Shown: positions 31,746-59,230, counted from the stretch's first letter. The stretch: 64,000 nucleotides of DNA from Lepus europaeus (GCF_033115175.1 NC_084850.1:102239439-102303438), one strand, 5' to 3'. The notes: a model not told the origin generated them from the sequence alone. A program made the numbers and translations.

Positions 31746-32699
31746 TGACTGCATCAGGGAGCTGAGAGCCTAGGAACCATCTCTGCTGAGGCAGGGGGTC
31801 CCTGCTAGTTAGGAACAACCCCCAACAAGGGTGCTCCAAAGATGCTGGCATCGACAGGAAGATGACCTAGATGGGCTGCTGGAGGGAATGGGGCCACCAA
31901 AAGGCTTCGGCTGGCCTTCTACTTCCTCCTCGGTGCTGGGCCAGCAAGGAGGGGGAAAGACCTGGCCCAGGAACCATCTGGACTCACAGCAGGGCCTAAG
32001 ATGGCCCTGGCCCAAGGGAAGTAGAGCTAGATAGGAGGTCGAGGATGAGGCTGGGGCTAGATTTGAGGAGAGAAATGGGTCATCTGTTACCCTGAAACCT
32101 GGTGCTTAGCCAAGAAGTTCCCACCCCTACTCCTGCCTGGTTGAACTCACCACCCCCATGGAGGGGTAGAGGGACTAGCCTAGCACAAAGACCTAAGAGA
32201 AGATGAGGTCCATCCACACAGAACCCAGCATAAGAGCGACAAAACAATCCTGGACCCAAGGCCGAAGAAGGCAAAGTATGGCCAGCTCCCAAAGACTACC
32301 TTGTGTCCCCATATGGCACAGATATCCAGTTGCTTCGCATGTTGTGATAGGCAATGGGGCAAGGGCTGGGGAGACTGTAAGTAGGACTTAAAGGATGATG
32401 GGAGGGAGCTAGAATGAACTATGGCCTCTGAGTGGAAATGCCAAGGGCTGAACATGTTGAAGAGTTCAGTTGTGGCGAGAGGTTTTAGGAAGATGGGGAA
32501 CAAGATTATGTACCAAGCAGCACTCCCAATAAGGGGTGTGCACCCTGGGCAGGTTCCTGTGAACAGAGATACTTGAACAATTATATGCAACAAAACTTCC
32601 AAAATAGTATCATTTCAGTTGTCTTAGTTTTTCATAGTTAAGAATAAGGAGGGAGGAAGAACTGGACACACAATTCTACCCCCCCAAAAAGCACAGGTC
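31746..32699. other. CDK16 intron 1, no recognised feature
   Basis: Intronic sequence between an L2 piece and the degenerate minisatellite. I see no exon, RNA gene or clear repeat. Confidence 0.5.
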
Positions 32700-33808
32700 T
32701 TTCTTGATCATTCCTGACCCTTAAGGACACACACCCATCCTCAGACTACTCTCACAACCCAGATCCTGGCCCCCGCTTAGCACATAGACCACTGATGAGG
32801 ATACACTCCTCACACTTCACCACACCTCCTCACCGAGTCCTGACCTCACCAGCATGCACTAGACTCTCAAGAAGGCCTCACCGTATCTTAACTGCTATTG
32901 GCACCCGTGACCTCCCTGTGTACCTTTAACCCCCAGAGGTGTTCAAAGCCCTATGGTATCCCACTGAACTCCACTTAGCATTTCCACGGCCCCTTTCCAA
33001 GAAACTTTTGCCACCACATGGTTGGGCCCTTCCCTGGCCCAGCTACCTGTCAGTTTCTCCATAGCACCAATGTCTCCCCCTCCATTAACATACTGCTCCC
33101 CTCACCTGATTCTGACCCCTGTTACCACGCATTTGGGGTGAGTACTCACAGGATCTTCACGCTGCTCTGAATCCCATTAACACAAAGTGAACCTTGCAGA
33201 TCCCTAACTACTTGGGCACAGTGAGGCCCCATCATCGACACACATTCCTGTCCTCGTACTACCCTATCCCCTCCATCACAAAGTGAACCTTTATCCTGAC
33301 CCCTATTAGCACATGCTGGGCCTCACACAGCGCTGCTCCGCATTAGCACACCCTGAACCTTTACTCAACCGTGTTCCCCATGGACACACAAACATGCCAT
33401 TCTATAACAGCCTGACCCTCATTAGTGCACAAAGCTCTTCTTTCCACCCCGACCCTCAGCAGCACACACTGCAGCTCTCCACGGCTCCGATCTACTGTAG
33501 CACACCTAGACCATCGCATGTCCTGTCCTCTGTGTCTCTTTGCTTCAACTCCTCTGCAGCCATAACCCCTGCTGGTTTACACTTGGGTCCCTTCACAAGC
33601 CCTGCTCCCCCTTATTACACAGTAGGTCCCCTGCACAGCTTTATCTCCCATCAGCACTCCCTGGAGTCTCAGTACATTATAGCTCTCCACAGACACACAC
33701 GCAGGCACACACTGTCTTCATAATGTTCTTATGCTGATCAGCACATTCCAGAACTCACACTGCTCTGGCTCCCCCTCCACTTGACATACATATTAAGAGC
33801 CTCTATGG

Positions 33809-34117
33809 GGAGCCAGAATTGTGGTGCAGTGGGGTTAAGCTGCCACCTAGGACCTGGGAATCCCATATGGGTGCCGGTTCAAATCCCTACTGGCTGCTCC
33901 ACTTCCAACCCACCTTGCTGTTAATGCGCCTGAGATAGCAGCAGCACATGGTCCAAGTGGCACCCACATGGGAGACCCGGAAGAAGCTCCTGGCTTCAGC
34001 CTGGCCTGGGCCGCAGCTGCTTGGGGAGTGAACCAGCAGATGGAAGATTGATCTCTGTCTCTCCGTCCCACCCCCACCCCTTTCTCTGTAACTCTTGCCT
34101 TTCAAATAAAAAAGTCT
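33809..34117 (+). mobile_element. CSINE inserted in the CDK16 intron 1 minisatellite
   Basis: Diverged CSINE (agccagaattgtggtgcagt head, gcctttcaaataaaaaagtc tail) that interrupts the tandem repeat. Confidence 0.85.
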
Positions 34118-34330
34118 TCTTTAACAAGTGGCTCTATGGCTCCAAGCCCACACGAGCAGTCACTAGAACTTCATGTATTACCTTGTACTTTCCTGACATG
34201 CCCTGGAGACCTGCATTCCCCACTTTTCATGGACATACTCTCAGTACCCTGACCCTTAGCGCACCAAGTCCCTCACAGTACTAGGACATTTCCCTCACCA
34301 CTACCCCCCCCCCCACACACACACATCTGC

Positions 34331-34402
34331 AGGGGCTTCAAAAAGTTCGTGGAAGATGGAATGGAAAGCTGCTGTGAGTTTTCCATGAACTTTCTGAATC
34401 AC
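34331..34402. mobile_element. Short MITE with terminal inverted repeats
   Basis: The left end ggcttcaaaaagttcgtgga and right end ttccatgaactttctgaatc are near-complementary, enclosing only about 30 bp. This resembles a mariner-type internally deleted element. Confidence 0.5.
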
Positions 34403-35213
34403 GCACACACAGTTCTGACATTCAGTAGTACAGGGCTCAGGTCTTCACTGTCCCACCCCCACGACACACTCATCAAGTCCATCTGTCACTCTGCCCCCAC
34501 TACCCACCCTTTCCATGACCACATGCACACATAGCCATGAGCCCCATCAGCACACTCCGCATTGGAGTCTTTCAGCTGCACACTCTAGACCCTCACACTG
34601 TAGCCTCCCATGGACAAGCAAAGAAACATTAATACCGTACTGACACTTATCAGTCTTGGGGCCTCAGAGCCCTGATTCTATCAGCATACTTGCTGGTACC
34701 TCTACATTCCTACCCATCATTATACACTGGGTCTCTCTACAGCCATGGCCCCTACTAGCGTGTCCTGGAACTGTCCCGATACCCTACCCCTATTATTACA
34801 TACCCCGGTGTCCCTCGCTGTCCTGCGCCCCCCTTCCATGAACACACAGCCCTAAGGCTTATGACCACATGCTTGGACCCCTGCAGAGGTCAGCCCCCCT
34901 CCCCCCTTCCTCCCCGGTAGTAAACCTCAAGCCTTTCACCATCATGCCACCCATTTCCAAACTCTCTGGTCCTTAGATTACCCCGTTAACACCCACAGCA
35001 CTCCCCATCCCTAGCTCCTAGGACGGGCCCAGGGCGGGGCCAAGGTCAGGGGAGGCCCCGAATGACCCCCCTGTCCGGTGCATTCTGGGAAATTCGTCGG
35101 GGGTGGGGGCACCTGCCAGCCCTGCAGGCCAGACCCCTGGGCACGGCCCGGGGTCGCGTTCTTTCTATAGGAGGAGGGACAGCCCCCACCCCACGTCTCG
35201 GGGACGCGCTCAC

Positions 35214-35650
35214 CGGCGGGGGCGCGCGAGCAACCTCAGAGCCGCGGGGCCGGCGCGGCGGCGCCTGGGGCGGCGGCCTGGCCACAGGCCGCGCGACCTC
35301 CTTCTCCTCCAGTTCGCCGCAGGCGCCCGTCCCAGTAGTCTTCGGCCATGGCTGCTGGGCCCGGGCCGCCGCCGGCTGAGGAGGAGGAGGCGGCGGCGGC
35401 GGCGGTGGCTGAGGCGGAGGCGGCGTCCCGCTCAGCCGGCCATGAGCTTGGCCGCTGCGGGCGATGCCCCCGGGCTCGTTGGCGCCGGCTCGAATCCGAG
35501 TGCTCACGGCGACTTGCGGCTCAGAGCCGACTGCTCGCGGAGACGCGGATCCCAGGGCCGAGCAGCCAACGGCCCAACCGCCGCGCGCGCCGCGCTCCGC
35601 GCATGCGCACGCACGCGCTGGCCAGGGTGAAGCGGGTAGGAGGGGACTTA
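35214..35650 (-). other. CDK16: CDK16 proximal first exon (noncoding; 5' end uncertain)
   Basis: A CpG-dense block on the minus strand ends at a consensus donor (GCCG then gtgagcgcg) with its last exonic base at 35214. This would join the acceptor at 30489/30490 of the ATG-bearing exon. The upstream boundary is a transcription start that the sequence does not fix; 35650 is only the limit set by the other donor. Most of the interior is (G/C)CC-repeat-like, so the leader would be strongly structured. Confidence 0.6.
35236..35349 (-). CDS. Candidate 37-codon uORF in the CDK16 leader
   Basis: An ATG in strong context (gccATGG) opens a 37-codon frame beginning MAEDYWDGRLRRTGGEGGR and ending at TGA. 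It lies entirely inside the proximal first exon, upstream of the donor at 35214, so it does not depend on splicing. It resembles no protein I recognise and probably acts, if at all, as a translational control element for CDK16. Confidence 0.4.
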   Translation of the reverse strand: MAEDYWDGRLRRTGGEGGRAACGQAAAPGAAAPAPRL

Positions 35651-35651
35651 C

Positions 35652-35720
35652 CTCGGACTGCATGTACCAAAAGACCCGTCCGCAGCGGGAGGGGGTGCGG
35701 CCATTGCGCGCCCACAGAGG
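35652..35720 (-). other. CDK16: CDK16 alternative first exon end with in-frame MQSE start (5' end uncertain)
   Basis: A near-perfect donor (CCGAG then gtaagtccc) ends an upstream exon at 35652. The last 12 exonic bases read M-Q-S-E, and the downstream coding exon begins GTC GCC ATG. Splicing would give [12 protein letters not shown], an in-frame six-residue N-terminal extension of CDK16. Another ATG at 35704 in this exon is out of frame with that reading. Confidence 0.45.
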
Positions 35721-36059
35721 AATGTGGCGCCTGCCCTGGAACGGCGCCAGAGGGGCAAGTGCAGAGGCTGCTTAGGACTAAGTTCGGGTCTTGCCAGAAG
35801 TTTGCTAGCGTGGAGGTAAGCAGCAGCCCTAGTCAGGCGTGCCAGTCACCGCTCGCTCCCCCTACTCAGTCTCATTTGGTACATCCCCATGGTGGCAAAC
35901 GGGACTTTTGCAAGAAGGAAAAAGACAAATGAGGCTGTCAGTTTGGGTCCCTTGAGGTGCTTCAGCAAGCAGGAATTTTAAAGGTTCGCGAGAAGATGAC
36001 TTTTCTAGGACAGGCGGCTTGGGTAATCATTGGCCTTTTACCACCTCAGCTAGGACAGG

Positions 36060-36520
36060 CTGGCCCCGCCCCGCTGTTCCCTCCACCGCTAGCTCTTTTG
36101 CTACTGTGAACGTTTGCAGCCCCGCCCTTTGAGGTTATTGCCCAACCAATCGGGTCGGCGTCCTGTAGTGAGGCAAAGCAAGAATGAAGGGCGTGGCTCA
36201 GCTTTTCTCCCTCAGCCCCCACTCCTATACACGTTTTTCATTGGTTTTCCCCATCAGGGAAGGGGGCCTCCTTTTTGTTCTGAGCTCCTCTCTCACTATA
36301 GAACAAATATTCCTCCAGGTGATTGGCCAAGAACGCTCAATGGAGTTTGGTCCCACCTTTATTCCCTCCCATTTCCTCCAGCAGGTCCTTCGGGGGCGGA
36401 GTCAAGGCTGAAAAGACAGGAAAAAGGCGGCCCTTTACAGGGGCGGGCTCTGTTACTGCGCAGGCTCGGAACTTTTGAGAGGGGCGGGGCCTTTCGGCTC
36501 ACCGGCTCACCCGAGTATCT
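36060..36520 (-). promoter_or_regulatory. GC-box and CCAAT-rich stretch, possible distal CDK16 promoter
   Basis: About 460 bp carry repeated Sp-type boxes (ccccgccc at 36065, gccccgccc at 36119, gggggcgg at 36391, ggggcggg at 36439 and 36481). CCAAT elements occur as accaatcgg at 36146 and gattggcc at 36320. This is the density expected of a TATA-less promoter. It lies about 400 bp or more upstream of the CDK16 CpG island. No exon or ORF is supported within it, and its orientation is not certain. Confidence 0.4.
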
Positions 36521-36954
36521 GCGTATGCACGCTGAACTGAGTTTTCCTGCGCCTCTCATCCACCACAACTTGGCCGCCGCAGCCCTGCCCACGGTTCCCC
36601 TCACTCTGCGGTTTTTATTTTTATCTATTGGGTGCCGGTTGTGTGCCAGGCACTACCAGACAGGCCTAATCCGTTGCTCCTCTCTGCCTGGAAAGCCCCA
36701 CAACATCCCCACGTTCAGCTGAGATGGTGGCAGCCTTTTGAGACATCCTTATGCTGCACAAAAGCACCCTCCCCTACCTCTTCTGGGCTTCCCTTTTCGG
36801 GCAGCCTTGGTTTAACCAGTAAGTTAAGGCCCATGTGCCCGGCCATGATGGGAGTGGAAATATTTCAAAGACAAAAGTCCTCACCATCGGCTAGACATCA
36901 GGTCCATCCCTTACCTCCTACCCTTCTAACTCCAGGCACACTAGCCTCCTCCTA

Positions 36955-37360
36955 GCTCTTCCTGATTAACTCAGGCACCATCCAGCCTTGCGGACTTTGC
37001 ACTTGACTGTAATGTTCTTGTCGCATACCCACATGCCTTGTTCCCTCACTTATTCCAATTCCCTGAGTCAGTGCCACTGGCTGCAGGAAGCCTTCCCTGA
37101 CTACCCTATTTAAAAGTTCCTACCTGCACCCGTCATTCCAGATCCCCAGACCTGACTCTCTTCTTCACCCTTCAAACAGCATTGATCCACTCCCTAACAT
37201 ACGATTTATTGTGTTTATTGTCTAACCTGGGTCTTTGCCTAGAAGAACATAAGATCCAGGAGGACAGGAATTTTTTCTTTTATCCCATACTGTGTCCCTG
37301 GTGCCTACAACGGAGCCTGGCACACAGTCAGCCGTCAACAGATGTTTGTTGGAATACCCA
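36955..37360 (+). mobile_element. L2 fragment
   Basis: The L2 3' region is recognisable: gtttattgtctaacctgggt, gatccaggaggacaggaatt, gcctggcacacagtcagccg, agatgtttgttggaat. Confidence 0.7.
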
Positions 37361-39043
37361 AATGGCAAACAGCTCCAAAAACCAAGTGACTTCCTGTGCC
37401 ACCTTGTCCTTTGTGCCTGGCTGGGTACAGGGAGCTCAGTGATGTCACCAACCACTGCTTGCTGAGCCCTGGTCTCCTAATCTGGCTGGTGTTATAACGG
37501 TAGACAAACAACAGACAAGCAAAATGGCATGGGGAGGAAGACAGGGACTAAGACGGAACCAGGAGCCAGGATTCACAGGGACCCAGAAGCTGGCTTTGAT
37601 GGAGAAGGACGTCAGCTTACAATAAAGTGAAAAGGGGATCCAAGTGCTGTGGGGGTGCAGAGGGGTAGCCGGAGACTCAGAAGCTGTAACGGGGGAGACA
37701 GTCAGCGGAGTCGGCACGGAGTACCTGTGAGGGAGCTGGGATAGTGGAGAAAGGGGGACAGAGTAGTAGTTTGTGGGCAAGCCTCGGCTGCAATAATGGT
37801 GGAGACTGTGGACAGAGTGTGAAGTGTCGGTCTGGTGTACCCTGGAACAGCCATAACGGAGAAGTGCCTGTGGTGGGAAAACTTCTGCACTTAGCTTAGA
37901 TAGACAGCCAGTATCACCGTACAGATACCAGGGGTTGAGTCCTTTTGTCTTCATTGTTCTGGTAGGGAATCGAAAGGAACTGCAGAAGGATGAGGTCACC
38001 CAAGCAGAACGGGCCAAGAAAAAAAAAATGGTGCCAAGAAGGAGGGCAAGGGCATACACCGTGCCAGGGGCCCAGAGCTGGCCCAGGAGGCAGTAGATAC
38101 AGGGCCAGGTTATAATGGGAGTCAGGTGAGGTTCTGGAACAGATTGAGCTATTCCCTATACTCAGGGTTGAGTGGAGTAAGGGGCCTTGATAATGGGTAG
38201 GACAGAGAAACTGGTGTCTTGCTAGGTTAAGGGACAGACGTATAGGTGGTATCCTGGGGTGCCAGAAGCTAACGAAGGAAGGAACAGATGTGGAAGTAGC
38301 CAGTCAGGCTGCCGCTGTGAACTGTCTCCAGTGCTCAGCCAAGACCAAGGATAGAGGATGGCAGCTCTACAGTCCTGATGGGGGTGGGGGTGAGTCTCCC
38401 GCTATAGCCAGTGAACACTCTACACCCCTTTGCCAGCTCTCTCCTTCAAGGCAGGAGGCCCGAGGACCATCAAGGGCAGTCAGGACACACAGACCAGGAG
38501 CCAAGAGGGACAGGGTGAGGCAGAAAAGGGGCTTTCCTCTATGGATGTTCTCAGCCAAATATTCCCTTTAAAAACTGCAAAGTATGCCCGAGGTCAGCTG
38601 AGCTGTTCAGGGACCCCTATGGCAGACAAGGTGAACTAGGTAGCACCACAGGTGTTTCCGGTGCTGTCAATGCCTGTCCAGGGCCTGAGCAGAGGGATCT
38701 GCCTCAAGGACATCAGGCATGCTGACCAGGCCTTGGCAGCATGGAAACCAGTTTCCGCACAGAGGAGGATGTTACAACCCAGGGAAGGTGGAAATTGCAC
38801 CCGGCTCAAAAACAAACTCACATGGACCCAGGTACCTGCTCTCTCTAGCCTCACCAGTGCCTTCATTTCTTTGTGAGCAGAGAGGGCAGGAGGAAGTGGC
38901 AATTCCCATTTTTTCTCTGTCCAGAGAACTGGCAGCTGGGGTGGGGCTGAGCCCTCTGGGTTACCATCTGAACCAGGCAGCTCCAGGAAGCCTCTTTTCT
39001 TCCCTGGAACCAGCAGGGCAGGCCACATCTGGGTTAATAGTTT

Positions 39044-39049
39044 TTTATT
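39044..39049 (-). terminator. UBA1 polyadenylation signal AATAAA
   Basis: A canonical AATAAA on the minus strand lies about 170 nt after the UBA1 stop codon. It gives the short 3' UTR expected for this gene. Confidence 0.85.
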
Positions 39050-39220
39050 AGGATTCAGGTTCCAAACAAGGTAAAAAGCAGTGGCAAGAAGGGTTCAGGG
39101 GGTAACAAGGGAACACCAGGCCTTGCTAGGTGGGCCACTGCCGGAGGCCAAATGGGAACCTGGGGCTGAAAGGGGTCTGGGGTGGGTCAATCGGGGCTGG
39201 CCTAGGGGAGCGGCCGAGGG

Positions 39221-55268
<16,048 letters not shown>

Positions 55269-55309
55269 TTACTTGATTGGTTGGTGGGAACTGCAGGGGA
55301 CGACTTCAA

Positions 55310-55470
55310 CATGAGTCCCACATGAGTCCCCCCATTTTACACAAGAGGAGACAGGCAGATTGGTGAGGTGACTTGCCCAAGGTCACTCAGCCGTCAGAGG
55401 TAAGAGCTGAACCCAGGTGGTGTGGCTGGCAGATCCATGCAGCTCACCACTGAGCCAGCTGCCTCGCCCC
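55310..55470 (-). mobile_element. MIR fragment in UBA1 intron 1
   Basis: Antisense MIR: cattttacacaagaggagac and gtgacttgcccaaggtcact are close to consensus. Confidence 0.75.
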
Positions 55471-55619
55471 AGCCCAGCGTAGTGACGGACAGACTCCAAT
55501 CCTGCAGGATGACGGGAGTAACAAAAACACATTGTGGAGAAGTCAGCAAACGTATGTGGCTTCAGGACAGCTCCAGTTTTCAAGTCTCTAGCCAGCTACT
55601 CCTTGGCAGCTGTAATCGA

Positions 55620-55760
55620 ACTCTTATGGGCCTCAGTTTCCTCATTTGTAAAATGGGGGCAGGGAGAGGCGATACTACCACTTACCTTACCCACGGGGCT
55701 GAGGTGAGAAAAAACACAGACCGAGAAGCCTGGCACGGAGTAGGCAAGCAGTAATAAGCA
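55620..55760 (+). mobile_element. MIR fragment in UBA1 intron 1
   Basis: Sense MIR: gcctcagtttcctcatttgt then aaaatgggggcagggagagg and gcctggcacggagtaggcaa. Confidence 0.75.
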
Positions 55761-56179
55761 ACCATTCTCCTCTCCCTCCATCCCACGGACGGCAGGGGGA
55801 GGAAAGGGGAGGAGGGTGGGAGAGGGAAAGGAGGCCTGGACATCCAGCAGGGTGGCCTGATGCAGGAGACACCTTGCTGAGAACCTACTCTCCAGAGTGG
55901 CTCCGGCAGCAGTTTTACAAAGTCCAACCCCCTAACCCCAGCTTTGCGTGAGAGCTGGCCCAGGTTAAAAAAGGGAAACAAAACAAAACACAATGTTGCA
56001 GGAAGAAAGGAAAAGCAAATGCAAATACATACTTTCCAAGTCTTGGTTACAAGTGGAGCCCCTGATACAAACTAACACTTCATGAGCCTTGCCTCCCTCT
56101 GTCCTCAGGGGGCCTCCCCGCCAGCTTTGGACTACTATTAATAGCCCCCAACTCACACTGCGAAGGAAAAAAAATTGCA

Positions 56180-56420
56180 TTCAGACACGGTTAGTGACTT
56201 GATCAAAATTCCCAGAGTGTGGCTAAGCTGGGAAGAGACTAGGATCTGCTGACTCCGAAGCCCAGGCTACCTCCCGGTATTATCACATTTCATCCCAATG
56301 GTCCTGACCCTGCAGGGCAGTTTAGTGTCCTCACCGCACAAATGAGAAACCCTGAGCCCATGAGGTCAAGTAACTTGCTGGAGGTCACGTGCCAGCTCCC
56401 AGAGACAGAACAAGTGTGCC
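56180..56420 (-). mobile_element. MIR-related fragments in UBA1 intron 1
   Basis: Diverged MIR text: gtgacttgatcaaaattccc and caagtaacttgctggaggtc. Confidence 0.5.
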
Positions 56421-57449
56421 CTGGAAGAGAAATCTGGCAGTGGTGCAGTGTGTGTGTGTCACTGGATCCAGAAACATTTCCCCTCTGCCCCACTGCTCCT
56501 CTGAGCACTGAGCCTTTCACTCACACCCATGTCCTCCTACACCGAGCCCCTGGTGACCCCTGATCACACCCAGGGCCATCAGTCTACCTAAGATTCCACC
56601 TGTCATACCTCTGCACTGACCACAACGACAAGAGCTTCCTATCACCTACCAAGAGCTTAGTGCCTGTCAACCACAGGGTAAACGGTTTGGTCTAACCCTA
56701 ACAGTGCCCACGAACTACACAGCCTTATGCCCATACCGCAAGTGGGAAAAGCAAGGGCTCTGAGAACCCATTCACTCACCCACAGTCATGCAGTTAGCTG
56801 GTGGGGAGTTTGCTGAACGCGTCCTGGGAGAATGGAGTCGGGACTCAGCTCAGAGCCCACCCTCCCAACCTCCAAGGGCTAAGGACATGAGGGGAGGCAG
56901 GAGGCTGGCTAGAGCCTGAGTCTGCCGGCTGAATGGCTGGCAGTGCTAAGAGCCAACCTAGGTAGGAAAAGCCTCGATGGGTGAGCAGAGAGACAAAGGC
57001 AATTTCACACGTCCCACTTGCTGGCTTTCAGATCTGGGCAAGGAGCTCATTTCTGCTGAGCCCCATCATCTCGAACAGCTGAGACAAAAGGACTGTCCTG
57101 GAGGGGCTGCTAGGAGGCTTAAAGGGCTGCTCCCAGGTAGAGTCCAATTGCAAAGGTTTGGAACTGCCCTACTCTCAAGGCCAAGTTGAAGGGGCCTGGG
57201 GCAAAAACCCCTGCAGAGTAGCCAAACATCCCCAGGGTCAGAAAAAGGAGAAGACAGTCTCAAGCCTTACTCTGGCAGCATTCACCCAGATTCCCCAGAA
57301 GGCACATATATTGGGGATCATTTGGCAAAGCTGGCCTGGGACTTCATAGACCTTTAAGACTTAACCGGGGGTCTCCAAACCAATCATTTTGAAGCCTGAG
57401 CTTACTCCATCCCCAAAGCAGAGAAGGTTCGAGGGAGGAGTCCTCCAGT
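56421..57449. other. UBA1 intron 1, no recognised feature
   Basis: Unique-looking intronic sequence. No exon, RNA gene or repeat is recognised. Confidence 0.5.
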
Positions 57450-59230
57450 AGGTTTGAGGCAGCAGGCCTGGGGCCACCCAACCAGGAGAGAGGAGCCAAG
57501 GCAGGAGAAGGGAGGCTGGGGCCTGTCAAAGTTTCCCAGAGAGAGAACAACTACGAAGCCCTTTGGGAAAGCGAGAGAAGGGCCTCAGGAAGCGGTTGTC
57601 TGTGCACGAGGAGGCTCTCAGAGAGATGGACTAGGGGGTGTTAGAAGATGGGGAGGAGGGCAGCTGGGGGAGGGTGGTGAGAAAGATCCGATCAGTCTGG
57701 GTCTCTGCAAAAGGATCTTTTGGGGAAGGGCAGGGCAGTTGCGCTGGAGGCCTCCAGAGGCTGCAGGGAGGTGGGAGGGATGCTGCTGGAGCTCACGGAG
57801 GGTGCCCAGGGAATGGGTAGGGGCTCGCTGAACCTCAAGAAGCTGCAGGAAGCTGCTGGGGCCTGCAGGGAGATGCATGCTCCACCAGGGGAACACTGCG
57901 GCTCTGAGGGACTCTGGGGAACAGCTGCAGGCGGCAGAAAAGAAACCTTTGAACAAAAACTGCCAGGGACTTGCAGGGCAAGAGGTGTCTCGGACATGGA
58001 TGCCCGAGTGCCAGCAGGCGGGGGTGAGGGTGGATGCTGAGGAGCTGGGAGAGGTCCCTGCGGACAGGCCTCCAAGGCAGGATCTCTGATGGAGCACAAA
58101 GGGCCTGGCTCAGCTCTGCCGGCATCAAAGGGAGAGAAGCTGAGCAGACACACACCGGTCACGCCTAGGTCTCCAGCTGGGGTCAGGCATCTCTACATCC
58201 CACTCCCCCCCCACCCCGTGCACACGGAGTAGAAGCTGAGAAAGGGGTGGGGGTGGGGGGCGGTTCTACTCTGTCCGGAGAACAAGAGAGCCTGCTGGAG
58301 GGAAGGGACATCTGCCAGGGACACTGGGGTCCCTGGGAGGCTGAGGGGCTTGGAATGCCCTTGGGCTGAAAAAGCTGGGGCCTGATGAGAGGTTGAGAGA
58401 TCCATGAGAAGCAGCTGAAACTAAGGAGTTGGGTCTGGGGAGCCAAGTCCCCGAGGGAAGGGGCCTGCACGAGCAGATGGCCACAGGGGACCCCTGATGG
58501 AGGACTGCTGTTGTCTCTACAGTTCCTCCCTGGGGGGTCTGGGCCCCTGCGAAGACACTGCGGGGGGGGGGGGGGATTTTAACACTGATGGGTAAGATGC
58601 TAAGGCCTTCGAGGGGTAATCTCTGAATGCCAGAAACACGGCAAAAAAAACCCTGGGGGGGGGGGGGTTGTTGCCTGCAAACAGAGGTCTCTAAGGGCAG
58701 ACTCTGGGCTTGGAAGGAGCCTCTGAACAGGAATGGAGACACCCCTGCTGGGAGATCCATGAGATGCCACAAGGGAGACTGATAGGAAAGCCAGGACCAA
58801 ATGGCCTTTCTCAGGGTGTAAGCCCCCAGGGAAGCTCTCAGGGCAGCTGGTGTGTGTTTGAGGGCCCAGGGGTGGGTGGGGGTGTGTGGGGGGAGGGTCC
58901 TGAAAGAAAATGCTAGAGAAGATTCTCAAAAATGAAGGCCATGTAGTCTCTCTGCAAGTTCTAGCCTCTCTTGGAAGCCACAAAGGCCAATCCCGAAGGG
59001 CTCCTGAGATGTTGCAAGGGAGATTCTGGGAGCAGGTCTTTAACGCATCCAATGGCACGCGGCTTTGATCAGCAAATGCTGATCCCAGAGTCTCCTTTAG
59101 GGAATGGTGGGGGGCGGGGGATTGTGATCTGCAGTACCAGGTTCCGGATAGGATCGGGTCCCCAACTAAGGATATTGGGCTCAAGTCTCTAAAAGCAGAT
59201 CCCGCAACTGACCCCAAGGTCAGATTTGAG
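57450..59230. repeat. G/A-rich degenerate repeat in UBA1 intron 1
   Basis: The plus strand is persistently purine-rich with recurring short blocks. One 13-mer, GAGATCCATGAGA, occurs at 58397 and 58752. GAGATGNNNCAAGGGAGA occurs at 58761 and 59006. CTGCAGG or a close variant recurs through 57760-57990. Two poly-G runs (58562-58575 and 58655-58667) are included. In the UBA1 transcript this is C/U-rich with repeated CTGCAG, which resembles 3' splice sites. Confidence 0.45.

Larger units (their letters stand above)
32700..34985. repeat. Large degenerate minisatellite in CDK16 intron 1 (period about 36-40 bp)
   Basis: Read on the plus strand, units resembling 'cctgacccctattagcaca' plus 'ctgggacctcacac' recur dozens of times. 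Clear examples start near 33110, 33158, 33294, 33330, 33410, 33447, 33601, 33725, 34536, 34669, 34742 and 34781. Copies are strongly diverged, so it is old. A CSINE (33809-34117) and a short MITE-like element (34331-34402) interrupt it. It occupies about half of the first CDK16 intron. Confidence 0.7.
35040..35720 (-). promoter_or_regulatory. CDK16 CpG-island promoter
   Basis: This is a very GC- and CpG-rich block covering both candidate first exons. A ZNF143/SBS-like motif (GCATTCTGGGAAATTCGT) lies at 35080-35097, and Sp-type boxes are frequent. No TATA box is evident. Confidence 0.7.
35721..39043. other. Intergenic spacer between UBA1 3' end and CDK16 promoter
   Basis: About 3.3 kb. It holds the GC-box/CCAAT stretch (36060-36520) and an L2 fragment. 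From 37450 to 39043 I see no exon, strong repeat or RNA gene. Confidence 0.6.

Noticed and set aside
33108-34860. CRISPR-like regular repeats
   Set aside because: Units are diverged, adjacent and without unique spacers, in a mammalian intron; this is a degenerate minisatellite.
35103-35932. Plus-strand frames of 175 and 194 aa across the CDK16 CpG island
   Set aside because: Low-complexity Arg/Ala/Pro text antisense to the CDK16 first exons; no splice or homology support.
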